The notes: generated from the letters alone by a model not told the origin. A stretch of DNA of 64,000 nucleotides from CAVORB01 sp963698495 (GCA_963698495.1 CAVORB010000018.1:37623-101622), one strand, 5' to 3'. Shown: positions 20,350 to 29,072, counted from the first letter of the stretch. Numbers and translations: made by a program.

Positions 20350-20997
20350 TCAGATCAGGTCTGGTGTCGGCGGCGGCGTCGGGGAGCTGGGCACGATGCC
20401 GATCTCGTCCCCGTCGTGGAGCTTGGTGAAGCCCTCGCTGAACTGCTTGTTCACCGTCACCCGCACCCGTTCCTTCTCGAACATGACGGCCGCTCCCTGC
20501 TTGCGGCGGCCGAGCCACCCCAGGAGGGCGTCCACGTCCGGCACGCTGGCGGGCGCGACCAGCTGCTCCGACTCCTTCCGCATCTTCTGCGCCAGCCACG
20601 AGAAGTACATGACCTTGAGCCGCTTCTCGCCGGCATCCGGCTCGTTGCGCTCGTAACCGATGGCCCTCAGGCGCTCGAGGTAATCCGCCCAATTGCGCTC
20701 CCGGTTTGCGCCCAGGCCGTAGAGGGTATCCCAGGAGTAGATGCCCGTGTCGTGCCCGTCATCGAAGACGATGCGGATGGCGTACTGTCCCTGGGGCTCC
20801 ACGCGCTCGATGTTGACCTGCTCCTTGCCCGTCACCGGCCTGCCCATGGTGCGGACCTCGGCGGCCCTGGAGAACACCCGCAGGTACTCGCAGGGCAGCT
20901 CGAAGTAGGCGCCGTCGTCGAAGCCGATGGAGAGCATGCGCGACTTGGCGTGCAGCTTGATCTCGGTAGGGGTGTGCCTGGTGGGTTGTTCGCTCAT
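20350..20997 (-). CDS. DUF971 (GBBH-like N-terminal) domain fused to a MoaD/ThiS-like domain
   Basis: ATG 20997 gives 215 residues. The first ~120 residues are a DUF971 (gamma-butyrobetaine hydroxylase-like N-terminal) domain: PTEIKLHAKSRMLSIGFDDG, ELPCEYLRVFSRAAEV, and IRIVFDDGHDTGIYSWDTL. The last ~80 residues resemble MoaD/ThiS ubiquitin-like proteins: KVMYFSWLAQKMRKES, a variable central part, RVTVNKQFSEGFTKLHDGDE and IGIVPSSP. A true sulfur carrier would end in Gly-Gly; this one ends PPTPDLI, so it cannot be activated in the usual way. DUF971 proteins are linked to iron-sulfur assembly. It lies 78 bases downstream of the FAH-family gene. Confidence 0.8.
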   Translation of the reverse strand: MSEQPTRHTPTEIKLHAKSRMLSIGFDDGAYFELPCEYLRVFSRAAEVRTMGRPVTGKEQVNIERVEPQGQYAIRIVFDDGHDTGIYSWDTLYGLGANRERNWADYLERLRAIGYERNEPDAGEKRLKVMYFSWLAQKMRKESEQLVAPASVPDVDALLGWLGRRKQGAAVMFEKERVRVTVNKQFSEGFTKLHDGDEIGIVPSSPTPPPTPDLI

Positions 20998-21075
20998 GTC
21001 TTGCGTTCGGCTCGGGGGCGCGGATGGTTGGCGTAATGGTTGGGACCGGGGCATCGATCGCAAGCCCGAGGGAGA

Positions 21076-21885
21076 TCAGGTGCCGGCTGCGCGGACGGGA
21101 TTCTCCAGCGTGCCGATGCGCTCGATCTGAACGCGAACGACGTCCCCGTCGGCGAGGAACACGGGGGGATTGCGCGCGAAGCCGACGCCTGGAGGCGTGC
21201 CCGTCAGGATCAGGGTGCCGGGCAGCAGGGTGGTGTCCCGGCTGAGGCGCGCGATCAGTTCGGCGACGCTGAAAATCATGTCGCCGGTGTTGCCGTTCTG
21301 CATGGCCTGTCCGTTGAGCAGGCACTGCACGCCCAGGCCCTGTGGGTCGGGGATCTCGTCCGCGGTCACCAGCACCGGTCCCAGGGGGCAGAATCCGTCG
21401 AAGCTCTTGCCCCGCACCCACTGGCCGCCGCCACCGTGCTTCTGCCACCGGCGGGCGGAGATGTCGTTGGCGCAGGTGTAGCCGAGCACATGATCCAGGG
21501 CTCGCTCCGCCGGCACATCCCTGGCGGTCGTTCCGATCACCAGCGCAAGCTCCGCCTCGTAGTCCACCTCCGGGCCCTGTTCGCAGGACACCGGCAGCAG
21601 GATCGGGTCGCCCGGATTGGTGATTGCGGTTGTGGGCTTCATGAAGACGACCGGATGCTCTGGAATGGGGGCTCCGGTCTCCTCCGCGTGGGCGCGGTAG
21701 TTGAGCCCGATGCCGAAGATGTTGATCGGGGACACCGGCGCCAGCCACTTGCTTACCGGCGATGCCTGTCCGGTCTCCCGCAAGCCGTCGTAGAGGTCTC
21801 CCTCCAGCAACTTGGCCTGCGTGTCATCGAGCGGTATTCCGAAACGGATGTCACCGGAAGGGTCCTGAAAACGTGCGATGCGCAT
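21076..21885 (-). CDS. Fumarylacetoacetate hydrolase (FAH) family protein
   Basis: This 269-residue protein matches the FAH family: an N-terminal region MRIARFQDPSGDIRFGI, then the core INIFGIGLNYRAHAEETG, PVVFMKPTTAITNPGDPI, VDYEAELALVIG, GYTCANDISARRWQ and GTLILTGTPPGVGFARNPP. The Glu-His-Glu metal set (VDYEAEL region plus the HAEE loop) is present. Family members hydrolyse or decarboxylate beta-keto acids, for example fumarylpyruvate hydrolase or oxaloacetate decarboxylase; which applies here is unclear. It is followed by the DUF971-MoaD gene on the same strand and probably transcribed with it. Confidence 0.88.
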   Translation of the reverse strand: MRIARFQDPSGDIRFGIPLDDTQAKLLEGDLYDGLRETGQASPVSKWLAPVSPINIFGIGLNYRAHAEETGAPIPEHPVVFMKPTTAITNPGDPILLPVSCEQGPEVDYEAELALVIGTTARDVPAERALDHVLGYTCANDISARRWQKHGGGGQWVRGKSFDGFCPLGPVLVTADEIPDPQGLGVQCLLNGQAMQNGNTGDMIFSVAELIARLSRDTTLLPGTLILTGTPPGVGFARNPPVFLADGDVVRVQIERIGTLENPVRAAGT

Positions 21886-22056
21886 GCGGGCGGCTCCGGG
21901 GTGTTGCGATGAGTGTCAGCGCACATTCTACCGGGCGGAGCGGGCAAGGAACGACCTCGGCTGCGTGTCGCCGGGCCGCCAAAGGCGGGGAAGGGGAAGT
22001 CGCGGTGTCCCCGCCCCCCGAAGCGGGAGGCGGGACGGCCGCAGGGATGTTCTACC

Positions 22057-23322
22057 CTAGACGAAGATGCCCTTGAATATGTAGAAGAACAGCATGGACA
22101 GTATGGCGCCCACGGGCACGGTGACGAACCACGACAGGATGATGCCCCCCAGGACGCCGAGGTCGAGGGCGCCGATTCCGCGGGCCAGGCCCACGCCCAT
22201 CACGGCGCCCACCGCGATGTGGGTAGTGGATACCGGGAGTCCGAGACCCGAGGCGATGACCACCACGCCCGACGCGGCAATGGTGGCGCAATAGCCGCGG
22301 GTCGGGGTCAGCTCGGTGATCTTGGTGCCGATGGTCTGCATGACCTTGTAGCCGTAGGTGGCGAGACCGACCACGATACCCACGCCGCCCAGCAGCAGCA
22401 TCCAGGGGGCGACCGGTGATTTAGCCGCGATCACACCGCCGCTGTTGATCAGGTTGATCACCGCCGCCATGGGACCGATGCCGTTGGCCACGTCGTTCGA
22501 GCCGTGGGCGAAGGCCATGGCCATGCCGGTGAAGATCATCATGGGCACGAACAGCTTCTCGACGCTGGCGAAGTGGAAGGTCTTGTCCGCCTTGGGGTCG
22601 AGCTTCACCCGGTTCATCATCACCTTGCCGATGATGGCGACGATGATGCCGATGATGATTGCCAGCACGTTGCCTTCCAGGGTGCTCAAGTGAATGTCTA
22701 GGTTCTTGAGACCCTTCGTGAGGGTGACGAGGGAGACCATCCAGCCCACGAGGAAGGCATAGGCCGGTCCCCATCTTCGGGTCTGGGCGATGGGGTCGTC
22801 GGTATCCAGGATCAGCTTGCGGATGCTCAACATGAGCAGCAGGGCACCAACGCCGCCGAGCACCGGCGAGACGAACCAGCTGGCGACGATCTCGCCCATC
22901 TTGCCCCATTGCACCGCGTCCATGCCGAGCGCGGCGATGGCCATGCCCACCACGGCGCCGACAATGGTATGGGTGGTCGAGACTGGCCAGCCGCGTGCGG
23001 TGGCCACCATCAGCCAGATGCCCGCCGAGAGTAGGGCCGCGAGCATACCGAGCACCAGCAGCTCCGCGTGATTCTCGAACATCTTGGTGTCGACGATGCC
23101 CTTGGAGATGGTGGAGGCCACGCCGCCGCCGGCGAGATAGGCGCCGGCGAACTCCATGATGGCGGCGATCACGATCGCCTGCTTGACGGTGATGGCACCG
23201 GAGCCCACCGAGGTGCCCATGGCGTTGGCGACGTCATTGGCGCCGATGCCCCAGGTCATGTAGAGACCGAAAACGATGGCGAGGACCAGAAAGACGGTTC
23301 CCCATTCAGCGATAAGTTCCAT
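22057..23322 (-). CDS. pit: Low-affinity inorganic phosphate transporter (Pit family)
   Basis: This 421-residue integral membrane protein has about ten helices. The two PiT repeats are clear: GIGANDVANAMGTSVGSGAI near residue 25 and AHGSNDVANGIGPMAAVINL near residue 270. Each is followed later by a PVSTTH element (GWPVSTTHTIVGAVVGM and GLPVSTTHIAVGAVMGV). It co-transports phosphate with protons or sodium. The start at 23322 follows an AAGGGGA site. It is 61 bases downstream of a DUF47 gene, the usual Pit partner, and both likely form one operon. Confidence 0.93.
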   Translation of the reverse strand: MELIAEWGTVFLVLAIVFGLYMTWGIGANDVANAMGTSVGSGAITVKQAIVIAAIMEFAGAYLAGGGVASTISKGIVDTKMFENHAELLVLGMLAALLSAGIWLMVATARGWPVSTTHTIVGAVVGMAIAALGMDAVQWGKMGEIVASWFVSPVLGGVGALLLMLSIRKLILDTDDPIAQTRRWGPAYAFLVGWMVSLVTLTKGLKNLDIHLSTLEGNVLAIIIGIIVAIIGKVMMNRVKLDPKADKTFHFASVEKLFVPMMIFTGMAMAFAHGSNDVANGIGPMAAVINLINSGGVIAAKSPVAPWMLLLGGVGIVVGLATYGYKVMQTIGTKITELTPTRGYCATIAASGVVVIASGLGLPVSTTHIAVGAVMGVGLARGIGALDLGVLGGIILSWFVTVPVGAILSMLFFYIFKGIFV

Positions 23323-23383
23323 AGATTTTCCCCTTAGCGTGCTGCGGGATTGTTGTTAGGTCGCGGGTGTTTGCCGAAGGGCA

Positions 23384-24064
23384 TCAGCGTGCGATGAGCA
23401 GCCGCAGGCGGTCACCCACCTTCTCGGCATAGTCCGCCAGGTCGCCGATCCACTGAATGAGCTGGTACCAGAACATCACGGACACGGCGCCGAGGGTGTC
23501 CTCGTGCTTGAACAGCGACCGGGCAAGCTTCATGCCCAGCTCGTCGGTCTCGTCCTCGATCTTGTTGAGTTTCTCGACCATCTCTTCGACGCGGGCAGCC
23601 TCGCGACCGCCAAAGCCGGTCTCGACCAGCTCGTCGAGCTCGCTGACGATGGTCCCGCACTGCGCGACCGTGTCGACGCAGCGCTGTACCAGGGTCCGCA
23701 GGTCCTCCGCCATCTCCGCGGGCACGGTCATGTCGCGCTCGACGAGCAGTCCGGCGATGTCCTGGGCGGTGTCGGCGATGGAGTCCTGCATCCCCAGCAC
23801 GTCCAGCAGATCCCTTCTGTCCACGGGCATGAACAGGCTCTTGGGCAAATGCCCCCGCATCTCGTTCTTGAGGACATCCGCCTCGTGCTCCTTGGCGAAG
23901 ATCGCGTCCTTGGCGCGTTCGACGCCGGCCTGATCGCCCGCGATCAGCGCCTCGAACATCTTCGGCACCTCGGCAACGCATTCGTTGACGATGCCCATGT
24001 GCTGCTGCATCGGCTTGAACGGCGACTTGCCGAACAGCGATGCGATCGGGTTCGTGGTCTTCAT
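23384..24064 (-). CDS. DUF47 family (TIGR00153) phosphate transport accessory protein
   Basis: The 226-residue protein is all-helical and PhoU-like. It begins SLFGKSPFKPMQQHMGIVNE, typical of the Pit accessory proteins, and contains KDAIFAKEHEADVLKNEMR and KLNKIEDETDELG, Asp/Glu-rich metal-binding helices. It probably modulates the Pit transporter encoded 61 bases downstream. A terminator-like hairpin lies only 30 bases upstream of its start codon, so transcription into this operon may be attenuated. Confidence 0.9.
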   Translation of the reverse strand: MKTTNPIASLFGKSPFKPMQQHMGIVNECVAEVPKMFEALIAGDQAGVERAKDAIFAKEHEADVLKNEMRGHLPKSLFMPVDRRDLLDVLGMQDSIADTAQDIAGLLVERDMTVPAEMAEDLRTLVQRCVDTVAQCGTIVSELDELVETGFGGREAARVEEMVEKLNKIEDETDELGMKLARSLFKHEDTLGAVSVMFWYQLIQWIGDLADYAEKVGDRLRLLIAR

Positions 24065-24093
24065 CTCTCTTTCTCTCTCCCCCTTCTTGACGA

Positions 24094-24123
24094 GTGAAAA
24101 AAAGAACCCCGTTAACGGGGCTC
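24094..24123 (-). terminator. Terminator-type hairpin just upstream of the DUF47-pit operon
   Basis: On the minus strand CCCCGTTAACGGGG (24120-24107) is a perfect palindrome that can form a short GC-rich hairpin, followed by a 7-T run. No minus-strand gene lies upstream of it within 1.2 kb, but the DUF47 start codon is 30 bases beyond it. It may end a leader RNA or act as an attenuator. Confidence 0.6.
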
Positions 24124-24606
24124 TGGTGTGGGCGTAGTCGATGTCAAGGCAGCAACCTTTCGCGGCAGAAGGTCTCAGCGGCGCGCGCGGCCGCTGCGGG
24201 AGCGGGCCAAGTCGTCGAGCAACCGAGAAATTCCTGGAAAGATTACGTTTTTATTACGGCAAGGCCGGTGGCGATAACGAAAAATTTTCGTTGAGACGAT
24301 CGCAAAATACGATCGAAAGGCTCTGAGCGGCTTGATATTGCTGAGCGGTCCGATTTCCCGCTCCGAGTCGCCTCGATGAGCGCCCGTCGGGGGCGCCAAA
24401 GTAACTATTGACGCGCGTGGGGTTTGACCTTAAGAAGTCACGCCGAGCAGCCTAGTCGGCAAGCGTAGGGGTACCGCGAGTGCTCCTGCCGTCGATCCGG
24501 TCCCAGCGATCTGCCAGCCCCCGACGCCCTTCCGGTCAGCTCTGCTTATACCCTGGTACAGAAATCGGTCGGCATGCCGGCCCATTGATCGCAACGAGGT
24601 GTCGCT
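24124..24606. other. Gene-less divergent interval with an A+T-rich palindrome
   Basis: This region separates the minus-strand DUF47-pit operon from plus-strand small genes. At 24276-24292 there is a 17-base inverted repeat (AACGAAAA-A-TTTTCGTT), and CGATCG occurs twice, 13 bases apart (around 24297-24315). No ORF is credible. The palindrome could be a regulator site for either side; no PhoB-box pattern is visible. Confidence 0.45.
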
Positions 24607-24792
24607 ATGATGCGCAATTCCAATACGCCCCTGAACGCCGCCCCCGGCAAGTCCGGGCCCAAGACGTCGGCTCCGTCCAAGTCCGCTCCGGGCAAGGGCG
24701 CACCGGCGCGCGGCGGTACCGCGAAGCCCGCCCCGGCACGCCCGGCTTCCAACAAGCCTGGCGGCGGCAGGGGCAGCAGCCGGGGCAGGTAA
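24607..24792 (+). CDS. Small Ala/Pro/Gly/Lys-rich basic protein
   Basis: This 61-residue ORF starts ATG-ATG after a GAGGTG site. It is almost wholly disordered and basic, with Lys-Ser-Ala-Pro repeats (PSKSAPGKGAPARG) and ends GGGRGSSRGR. Two hairpins follow its stop, the second with a T-run. No family can be named. The composition suggests nucleic-acid binding, similar to histone H1-like tails, but this is inference. A second basic small gene follows on the same strand. Confidence 0.5.
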   Translation: MMRNSNTPLNAAPGKSGPKTSAPSKSAPGKGAPARGGTAKPAPARPASNKPGGGRGSSRGR

Positions 24793-24808
24793 CTGCGGCT
24801 TTGCCGCT

Positions 24809-24841
24809 GGAGATACCTCGGCCGCTGGCTGAGGTATCTCC
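24809..24841 (+). terminator. Hairpin after the small basic gene (no T-run)
   Basis: GGAGATACCTC (24809-24819) pairs perfectly with GAGGTATCTCC (24831-24841). There is no U-tract after it; it may stabilise the mRNA end or add to the terminator that follows. Confidence 0.45.
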
Positions 24842-24851
24842 GGTTTCATCC

Positions 24852-24889
24852 GGTCGAATGTTCGCAGTTTTGCGAGCATTCGACCTTTT
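24852..24889 (+). terminator. Rho-independent terminator between the two small basic genes
   Basis: GGTCGAATG (24852-24860) pairs with CATTCGACC (24877-24885), extended inward by five pairs including one G-T. TTTT follows at 24886-24889. It would end transcription of the first small gene 22 bases before the second one starts. Confidence 0.7.
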
Positions 24890-24910
24890 CCACCTATCGA
24901 GGAGTAGTTG

Positions 24911-25117
24911 ATGGCGAAAACAACCAAGAAGTCGTCCGTGACCGAAGCCGAGCAGGCGGTCGTACAGGACGCGGCCAAGCCGGCACCGGCCGCGGAAGCA
25001 GCCGCGGCGCCTGCCGAGACGAGCAAGGCCAAGAAGGAGAAAAAGCCTAAGGGCGGGAAAGGCGGGAAGGGCGAGAAGAAGGAGAAGAAAGGGAAAAAGA
25101 AGAAGGGCAAGAAATAG
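24911..25117 (+). CDS. Small Lys/Ala-rich basic protein
   Basis: ATG 24911 follows a strong GAGGAG site and gives 68 residues. The N-terminal third has an acidic/Ala-rich stretch (VTEAEQAVVQDAAKPAPAAE). The C-terminal third is almost pure Lys, Gly and Glu (KKGKKKKGKK at the end). It resembles the lysine-rich tails of bacterial histone H1-like or AlgP-type proteins. It is likely nucleic-acid binding; no globular domain is present. It sits next to another small basic gene, separated by a terminator. Confidence 0.55.
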   Translation: MAKTTKKSSVTEAEQAVVQDAAKPAPAAEAAAAPAETSKAKKEKKPKGGKGGKGEKKEKKGKKKKGKK

Positions 25118-25352
25118 CCGACGGAACCCGCCGATCCGCCTGCTGCGCATTGCAGTCGCGCGCGATTCGATCCCAATACCCGGCGGACGCGGTGTCCTGA
25201 TGGACACGCGCCCGACCGCATCGATCAACGGCCGTTCGGCCGCTGCTTCACCCGATTGGAGACGAAGAAACCGCGCCAGGCGTCGTTACCTCGAGAAGGT
25301 AGGCGCAAGGAGCAGTGCGCCATGACTCTTGCCTGCGCAGGATATTCGCCGC

Positions 25353-26433
25353 TCAAGGGCTGCAACGCACCCGCCCGCGTTTCTCGAGATAGCGCTGGTG
25401 ATAGTCCTCGGCGGGGTAGAAGGCCGTGGCGGGGACGATCTCGGTGACGATGGGGCTGCGGAAGCCTCCCGCGTGGCGTTTGAGTGATTCGCGGGCGGCG
25501 GACTCCTGCTCCGGGCCGTGGAACAGGATCAGGCTTCGGTACTGGCTGCCGACATCGGGTCCCTGCCGGTTGGGCGTCGTCGGGTCGTGCTCCCGCCAGA
25601 AGACCTCCAGCAGCTCATCGTAAGAGATTACGGCGGGGTCGTACTCCACCTGCACCACCTCGGCGTGGCCGGTGCCGCCGCTCGAGACCTTGCGATAGCT
25701 CGGGTCAGGGGTGTTGCCCCCGGCGTAGCCGACCTTGGTGCCGACCACGCCATCGAGGGCGCAGAAGTCCGCCTCGGCGCCCCAGAAGCAGCCCATGCCG
25801 AAGGTGGCGAGCTCGGTGCGCGGTCGGTCGGCCTCGGTCTGGGTCCCCTTGTCGAACAGCGCCAGGTATTCCCCGTAGCCCTCCTTCTCCAGGTCGGCGA
25901 CCGGGATGAAGCGCAGCGCCGCCGAGTTGACGCAGTAGCGCAGACCGGTCGGGGCTGGACCATCGTCAAAAACATGGCCGAGGTGGGAGTCGCCGAAGCG
26001 GGAGCGAACCTCGGTGCGGGTCATCCACAGCTTGCGGTCCTCGTGCTCGACGATCAGGTCGGGCTCCAGCGGCGAGTGGAAGCTCGGCCAGCCGGTGCCG
26101 GAGTCGTACTTCTCGCGGGAGCTGAACAAGGGCTCGCCGGAGACCACGTCGACGTAGATGCCGTCCTCGTTTGTTGTCCCAGTAGGCGTTGCGGTAGGGA
26201 GGCTCAGTGCCTTCCTCCTGGGTCACCTCGTACTGCAAAGGGTCGAGACGGCGCTTGATCTCTTCCTGCGCCGGTCGCTGCCAGCGTTCGGCGTCCGCCT
26301 TGGTCGCGCAGGACCGCTTTGCGTTGGCGACGGGGTCAGATGCCAGGGCGGTGTGCGACGTTGTCGCCGCCGTCAGTGCCAGGGCGGCGAGCAGAGAGGC
26401 CAAGATGCTCAAGAGATGGCTATTTCTCGTCAT
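25353..26433 (-). CDS. msrAB: Exported methionine sulfoxide reductase MsrB-MsrA fusion, one frameshift
   Basis: The gene starts at ATG 26433 with a signal peptide (LLSILASLLAALALTAATTS). After RNAYWDNK the frame breaks near 26170; dropping one base gives EDGIYVDVVSGEPLFSS and the rest of the protein (~359 residues). The MsrB part has DSGTGWPSF and the catalytic Cys in RYCVNSAALRF. The MsrA part has the catalytic GCFWGAE and SYDELLEVFWREHDPTT, and ends with a recycling Cys (VRCSP). The order is MsrB then MsrA. Together they reduce both stereoisomers of methionine sulfoxide in exported proteins. The MsrB zinc CXXC pairs are not visible. If the break is real, only the part from 26147 could be translated. 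Confidence 0.85.
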
Positions 26434-26746
26434 GTCGTATTCGGCTCTGAGATGGGTTGAAAACGTGGTGCAGCCGGGGTCTGCATGGTTTGGCCCCGGC
26501 GCGTAGGTCAGGTTCCGCGATGCGTCGTCTGGCGGCGTGAATAAAACCTCCTTACACTGAGGGGCGAAGGCCGGGGGTTCCGGCCTAGTCACCTGAGAGT
26601 AACAAGGCGGGATTTGCGCCGCCGTCGCAGACTCACCCTTTCCCCGCTGGTTGCAGGATGTTGGCCCGAGCAACGGGGCCGGCGGGGGCTGGTGCTGTCC
26701 AGGCGAGTCGACCCGCTACATAACAGACCAGACGAGGAGCCGCATC
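26434..26746. other. Divergent intergenic region upstream of msrAB and prk
   Basis: This 313-base stretch contains promoters for two divergent genes but no clear hexamers. An inverted GCCGGGG/CCCCGGC pair lies at about 26472-26499. A GAGGAGC ribosome site precedes the prk start. No CbbR-type T-N11-A site could be assigned with confidence. Confidence 0.4.
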
Positions 26747-27649
26747 ATGTCAAGAAAGCACCCAATCGTGGCCGTGACGGGGTCGTCCGGCGCAGGTACA
26801 AGCACCGTCAAGGACGCCCTTCAGCACATCTTCAATCGCGTCGGCGCCCGCGCCGTCTTCGTCGAAGGCGACAGCTTTCACCGCTACGACCGCAAGCAGA
26901 TGAAGAAGGAGCTTGCCAAAGCCAAGAAGGAAGGTCGAAACCTCAGCCATTTCGGGCCCGAGGGAAACCTGTTCGAAAAACAGCTCGAGCTCTTCCGCAG
27001 GTACGGTGAGACCGGGACCGGCGAGATTCGGCACTACATCCACAACGAGCACGAGGCGGTCCTCTACGGCTCGCCGCCCGGCACCTTCACCGAATGGGAG
27101 CCAATCCCGCCCGATACGGATGTCTTGTTCTACGAAGGTTTGCATGGGGGCGTGGTGACGCCCGAGATCGACATGGCCAAGGAGGTCGATCTGCTGATCG
27201 GGGTCTGTCCCACCATCAATCTGGAGTGGGTGCAGAAGATCAACCGCGACACCGCCGAGCGGGGCTACACCCCCGAGGACGTCAAGGATGTGATCTATCG
27301 GCGCATGTACGACTACATGCATTACATCCTGCCCCAGTTTTCCCAGACGAACATCAACTTCCAGCGCATCCCGCTGACCGACACCTCCAATCCGTTCTGC
27401 GCCACCAGCATTCCCACCGCGGACCAAAGCCTGGTGATGATCCACTTCCTGGAGCCCAAGCCGAGCGTGGAGTACAAGATCAACCTCAAGGGGCTGATCG
27501 AGGGCGCCATGCTGACCGGGTTCAACACCCTGGTGATCCCCGGGGGCAAGATGATGTATGCGATGGAGCTGATCCTGACCCAGACCATCATCGACCTCAT
27601 GAAACGGCGGGGACACCTGGAGGGAGGAGCAGACCTGGGCAAGTCGTAA
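26747..27649 (+). CDS. prk: Phosphoribulokinase (bacterial class I)
   Basis: This 300-residue kinase phosphorylates ribulose 5-phosphate to the RuBisCO substrate ribulose 1,5-bisphosphate in the Calvin cycle. ATG 26747 follows GAGGAG. The P-loop is GSSGAGTST near residues 12-20. VFVEGDSFHRYDRKQMKKEL, LFYEGLHGGVV and the Arg/Tyr-rich YRRMYDYMHYILPQFSQTN are typical of proteobacterial class I PRK, whose usual length is 290-300. It is not next to RuBisCO or other cbb genes here. Its presence is the main evidence for autotrophy. Confidence 0.95.
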   Translation: MSRKHPIVAVTGSSGAGTSTVKDALQHIFNRVGARAVFVEGDSFHRYDRKQMKKELAKAKKEGRNLSHFGPEGNLFEKQLELFRRYGETGTGEIRHYIHNEHEAVLYGSPPGTFTEWEPIPPDTDVLFYEGLHGGVVTPEIDMAKEVDLLIGVCPTINLEWVQKINRDTAERGYTPEDVKDVIYRRMYDYMHYILPQFSQTNINFQRIPLTDTSNPFCATSIPTADQSLVMIHFLEPKPSVEYKINLKGLIEGAMLTGFNTLVIPGGKMMYAMELILTQTIIDLMKRRGHLEGGADLGKS

Positions 27650-27729
27650 ATGCGTGGCGTCCACCCTGGCACACGGAGGTGCCGCCGCGGGGCCGAGACA
27701 CGCGACGATCGAGGCGGAATGACTCGGTG

Positions 27730-28122
27730 TCAGTCCTCGCAAGAGTAGCCGTGGGCGACCAGGCCTTCTTCCAGGTCGTCGCTGACCATGGGGTGCGCAA
27801 GCAGATAGGCGGCGGTGTTGTGCTGGTCCTGGTACTGATCGAGGGCGTCGGCAACCGCCGTGTCCCATTCCTCCAGGCTATAGTCGCCGCGCCCAAGCCA
27901 CATGAGCGCCATCAGCTCTGCCTGCTGCTCAGGCGCGAGGTCTTCCACACAAGCCCTGATCTCTTGTAGGCTCATGTCGTCGATATGATCGGCGAGCACC
28001 TGCAGGGCCCAGTCGTCGCTTGGGCTTGAGGGAGTCTCGGGGATGACCACTTGCTCCTTGGCCTGGAACTCTCGGGCCTTGGAGATGATGAAGCAGAGCG
28101 TGTCGAGGCGGACGTTGAGCAT
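27730..28122 (-). CDS. DUF3775 domain protein
   Basis: This 130-residue acidic protein starts MLNVRLDTLCFIISKAREFQ, the usual start of DUF3775 proteins. LADHIDDMSLQEIRACVEDL, LAPEQQAELMALMWLGRGDY and HPMVSDDLEEGLVAHGYSCED also fit. The family is small, cytosolic, helical and of unknown function, common in Chromatiales and other proteobacteria. It converges with prk and is divergent from the M48 protease gene. Confidence 0.85.
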   Translation of the reverse strand: MLNVRLDTLCFIISKAREFQAKEQVVIPETPSSPSDDWALQVLADHIDDMSLQEIRACVEDLAPEQQAELMALMWLGRGDYSLEEWDTAVADALDQYQDQHNTAAYLLAHPMVSDDLEEGLVAHGYSCED

Positions 28123-28271
28123 GGCCTGTGGTGAACTCCTGTTGTGTACGGCTCTGTCTCGAGTCTACTACGGGGTCGACTGCAGCATTTGCAAACGAGC
28201 CGACATTCCGGGTCGCTTCCGCCGCGGAATCTGACCTCGGTCAATCGGAGAAGAGCCACGAGGTAGGAAAG

Positions 28272-29072
28272 ATGCTCGTATCCAGGACTTGCTATCTCGC
28301 CGCGGCGGCGCTTCTCAGCGCGCTGCTGTTCGCCTGCACCTCCGCGCCGGAGACGGGGCGCTCCCAGCTGTTGCTGATCAGCCCCTCCGACGAGGCGCAG
28401 ATGGGGCTGCAGGCCTTTCAGCAGATCAAGCGGAAGACCCCTGTCTCACGCAATCGCTCAGAGTCCCAGCAACTCAACGAGGTCGGCCGCAGAATCGCGG
28501 CGGTAGCGCCGCTGCCGAACGCGAACTGGGAGTTCGTGCTGTTTGAGGACCCTGACAACCCGAACGCGTTTGCGCTCCCGGGGGGCAAGGTAGGGGTGTA
28601 CAGTGGCCTGCTTCCGGTGACGCAGAATGAGGCCGGGCTGGCTACCGTGATCGGCCACGAGGTCGCACACGCTACCGCCCGTCACGGCGCGGAACGCGTC
28701 TCCCAGTCACTTTTGATCGAGATTGGGGGGACGGCGCTGTCGGCGGCCATGGGATCCAGCGCCTCGGCGACGCGGGATCTCGCCATGCAGGCGTACGGGC
28801 TCGGGACGGCTATCGGGGTCGCGCTTCCATACTCGCGAACCCAGGAGCTCGAAGCGGATCACCTGGGCCTGCTGTACATGGCGCGCGCCGGCTACGATCC
28901 GCGGGAGGCGGTGGCCTTTTGGAAGCGTTTCCAGGCCTACGGCAACAAGCGCGGCGGCAAGCCGCTGGAGTTCCTGAGCACGCACCCGCTGGACAGCCGC
29001 CGCATCGAAGCGATCGAGCGCCAGCTGCCAAAGGCAATGGCCGAATACGAGCGTTCGCGACGGGTGCGGTAG
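28272..29072 (+). CDS. M48 family metalloprotease, probable lipoprotein
   Basis: ATG 28272 (AGGTAGGA upstream) gives 266 residues. The N-terminus is a lipoprotein-type signal (AALLSALLFAC). The zinc motif HEVAH is at residues 129-133, and the third ligand lies in ELEADHLGL (Glu). FEDPDNPNAFALPGGKVGVYSGLL is the conserved strand that binds substrate. This is the YcaL/LoiP/BepA-like group of outer-membrane-anchored proteases for protein quality control, though no TPR domain is present. The AttH-like gene follows 40 bases later. Confidence 0.88.
   Translation: MLVSRTCYLAAAALLSALLFACTSAPETGRSQLLLISPSDEAQMGLQAFQQIKRKTPVSRNRSESQQLNEVGRRIAAVAPLPNANWEFVLFEDPDNPNAFALPGGKVGVYSGLLPVTQNEAGLATVIGHEVAHATARHGAERVSQSLLIEIGGTALSAAMGSSASATRDLAMQAYGLGTAIGVALPYSRTQELEADHLGLLYMARAGYDPREAVAFWKRFQAYGNKRGGKPLEFLSTHPLDSRRIEAIERQLPKAMAEYERSRRVR

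Noticed and set aside
22020..22056. Terminator after pit
   Set aside because: G+C-rich inverted bases near 21990-22040 have no T-run on the minus strand and poor symmetry.
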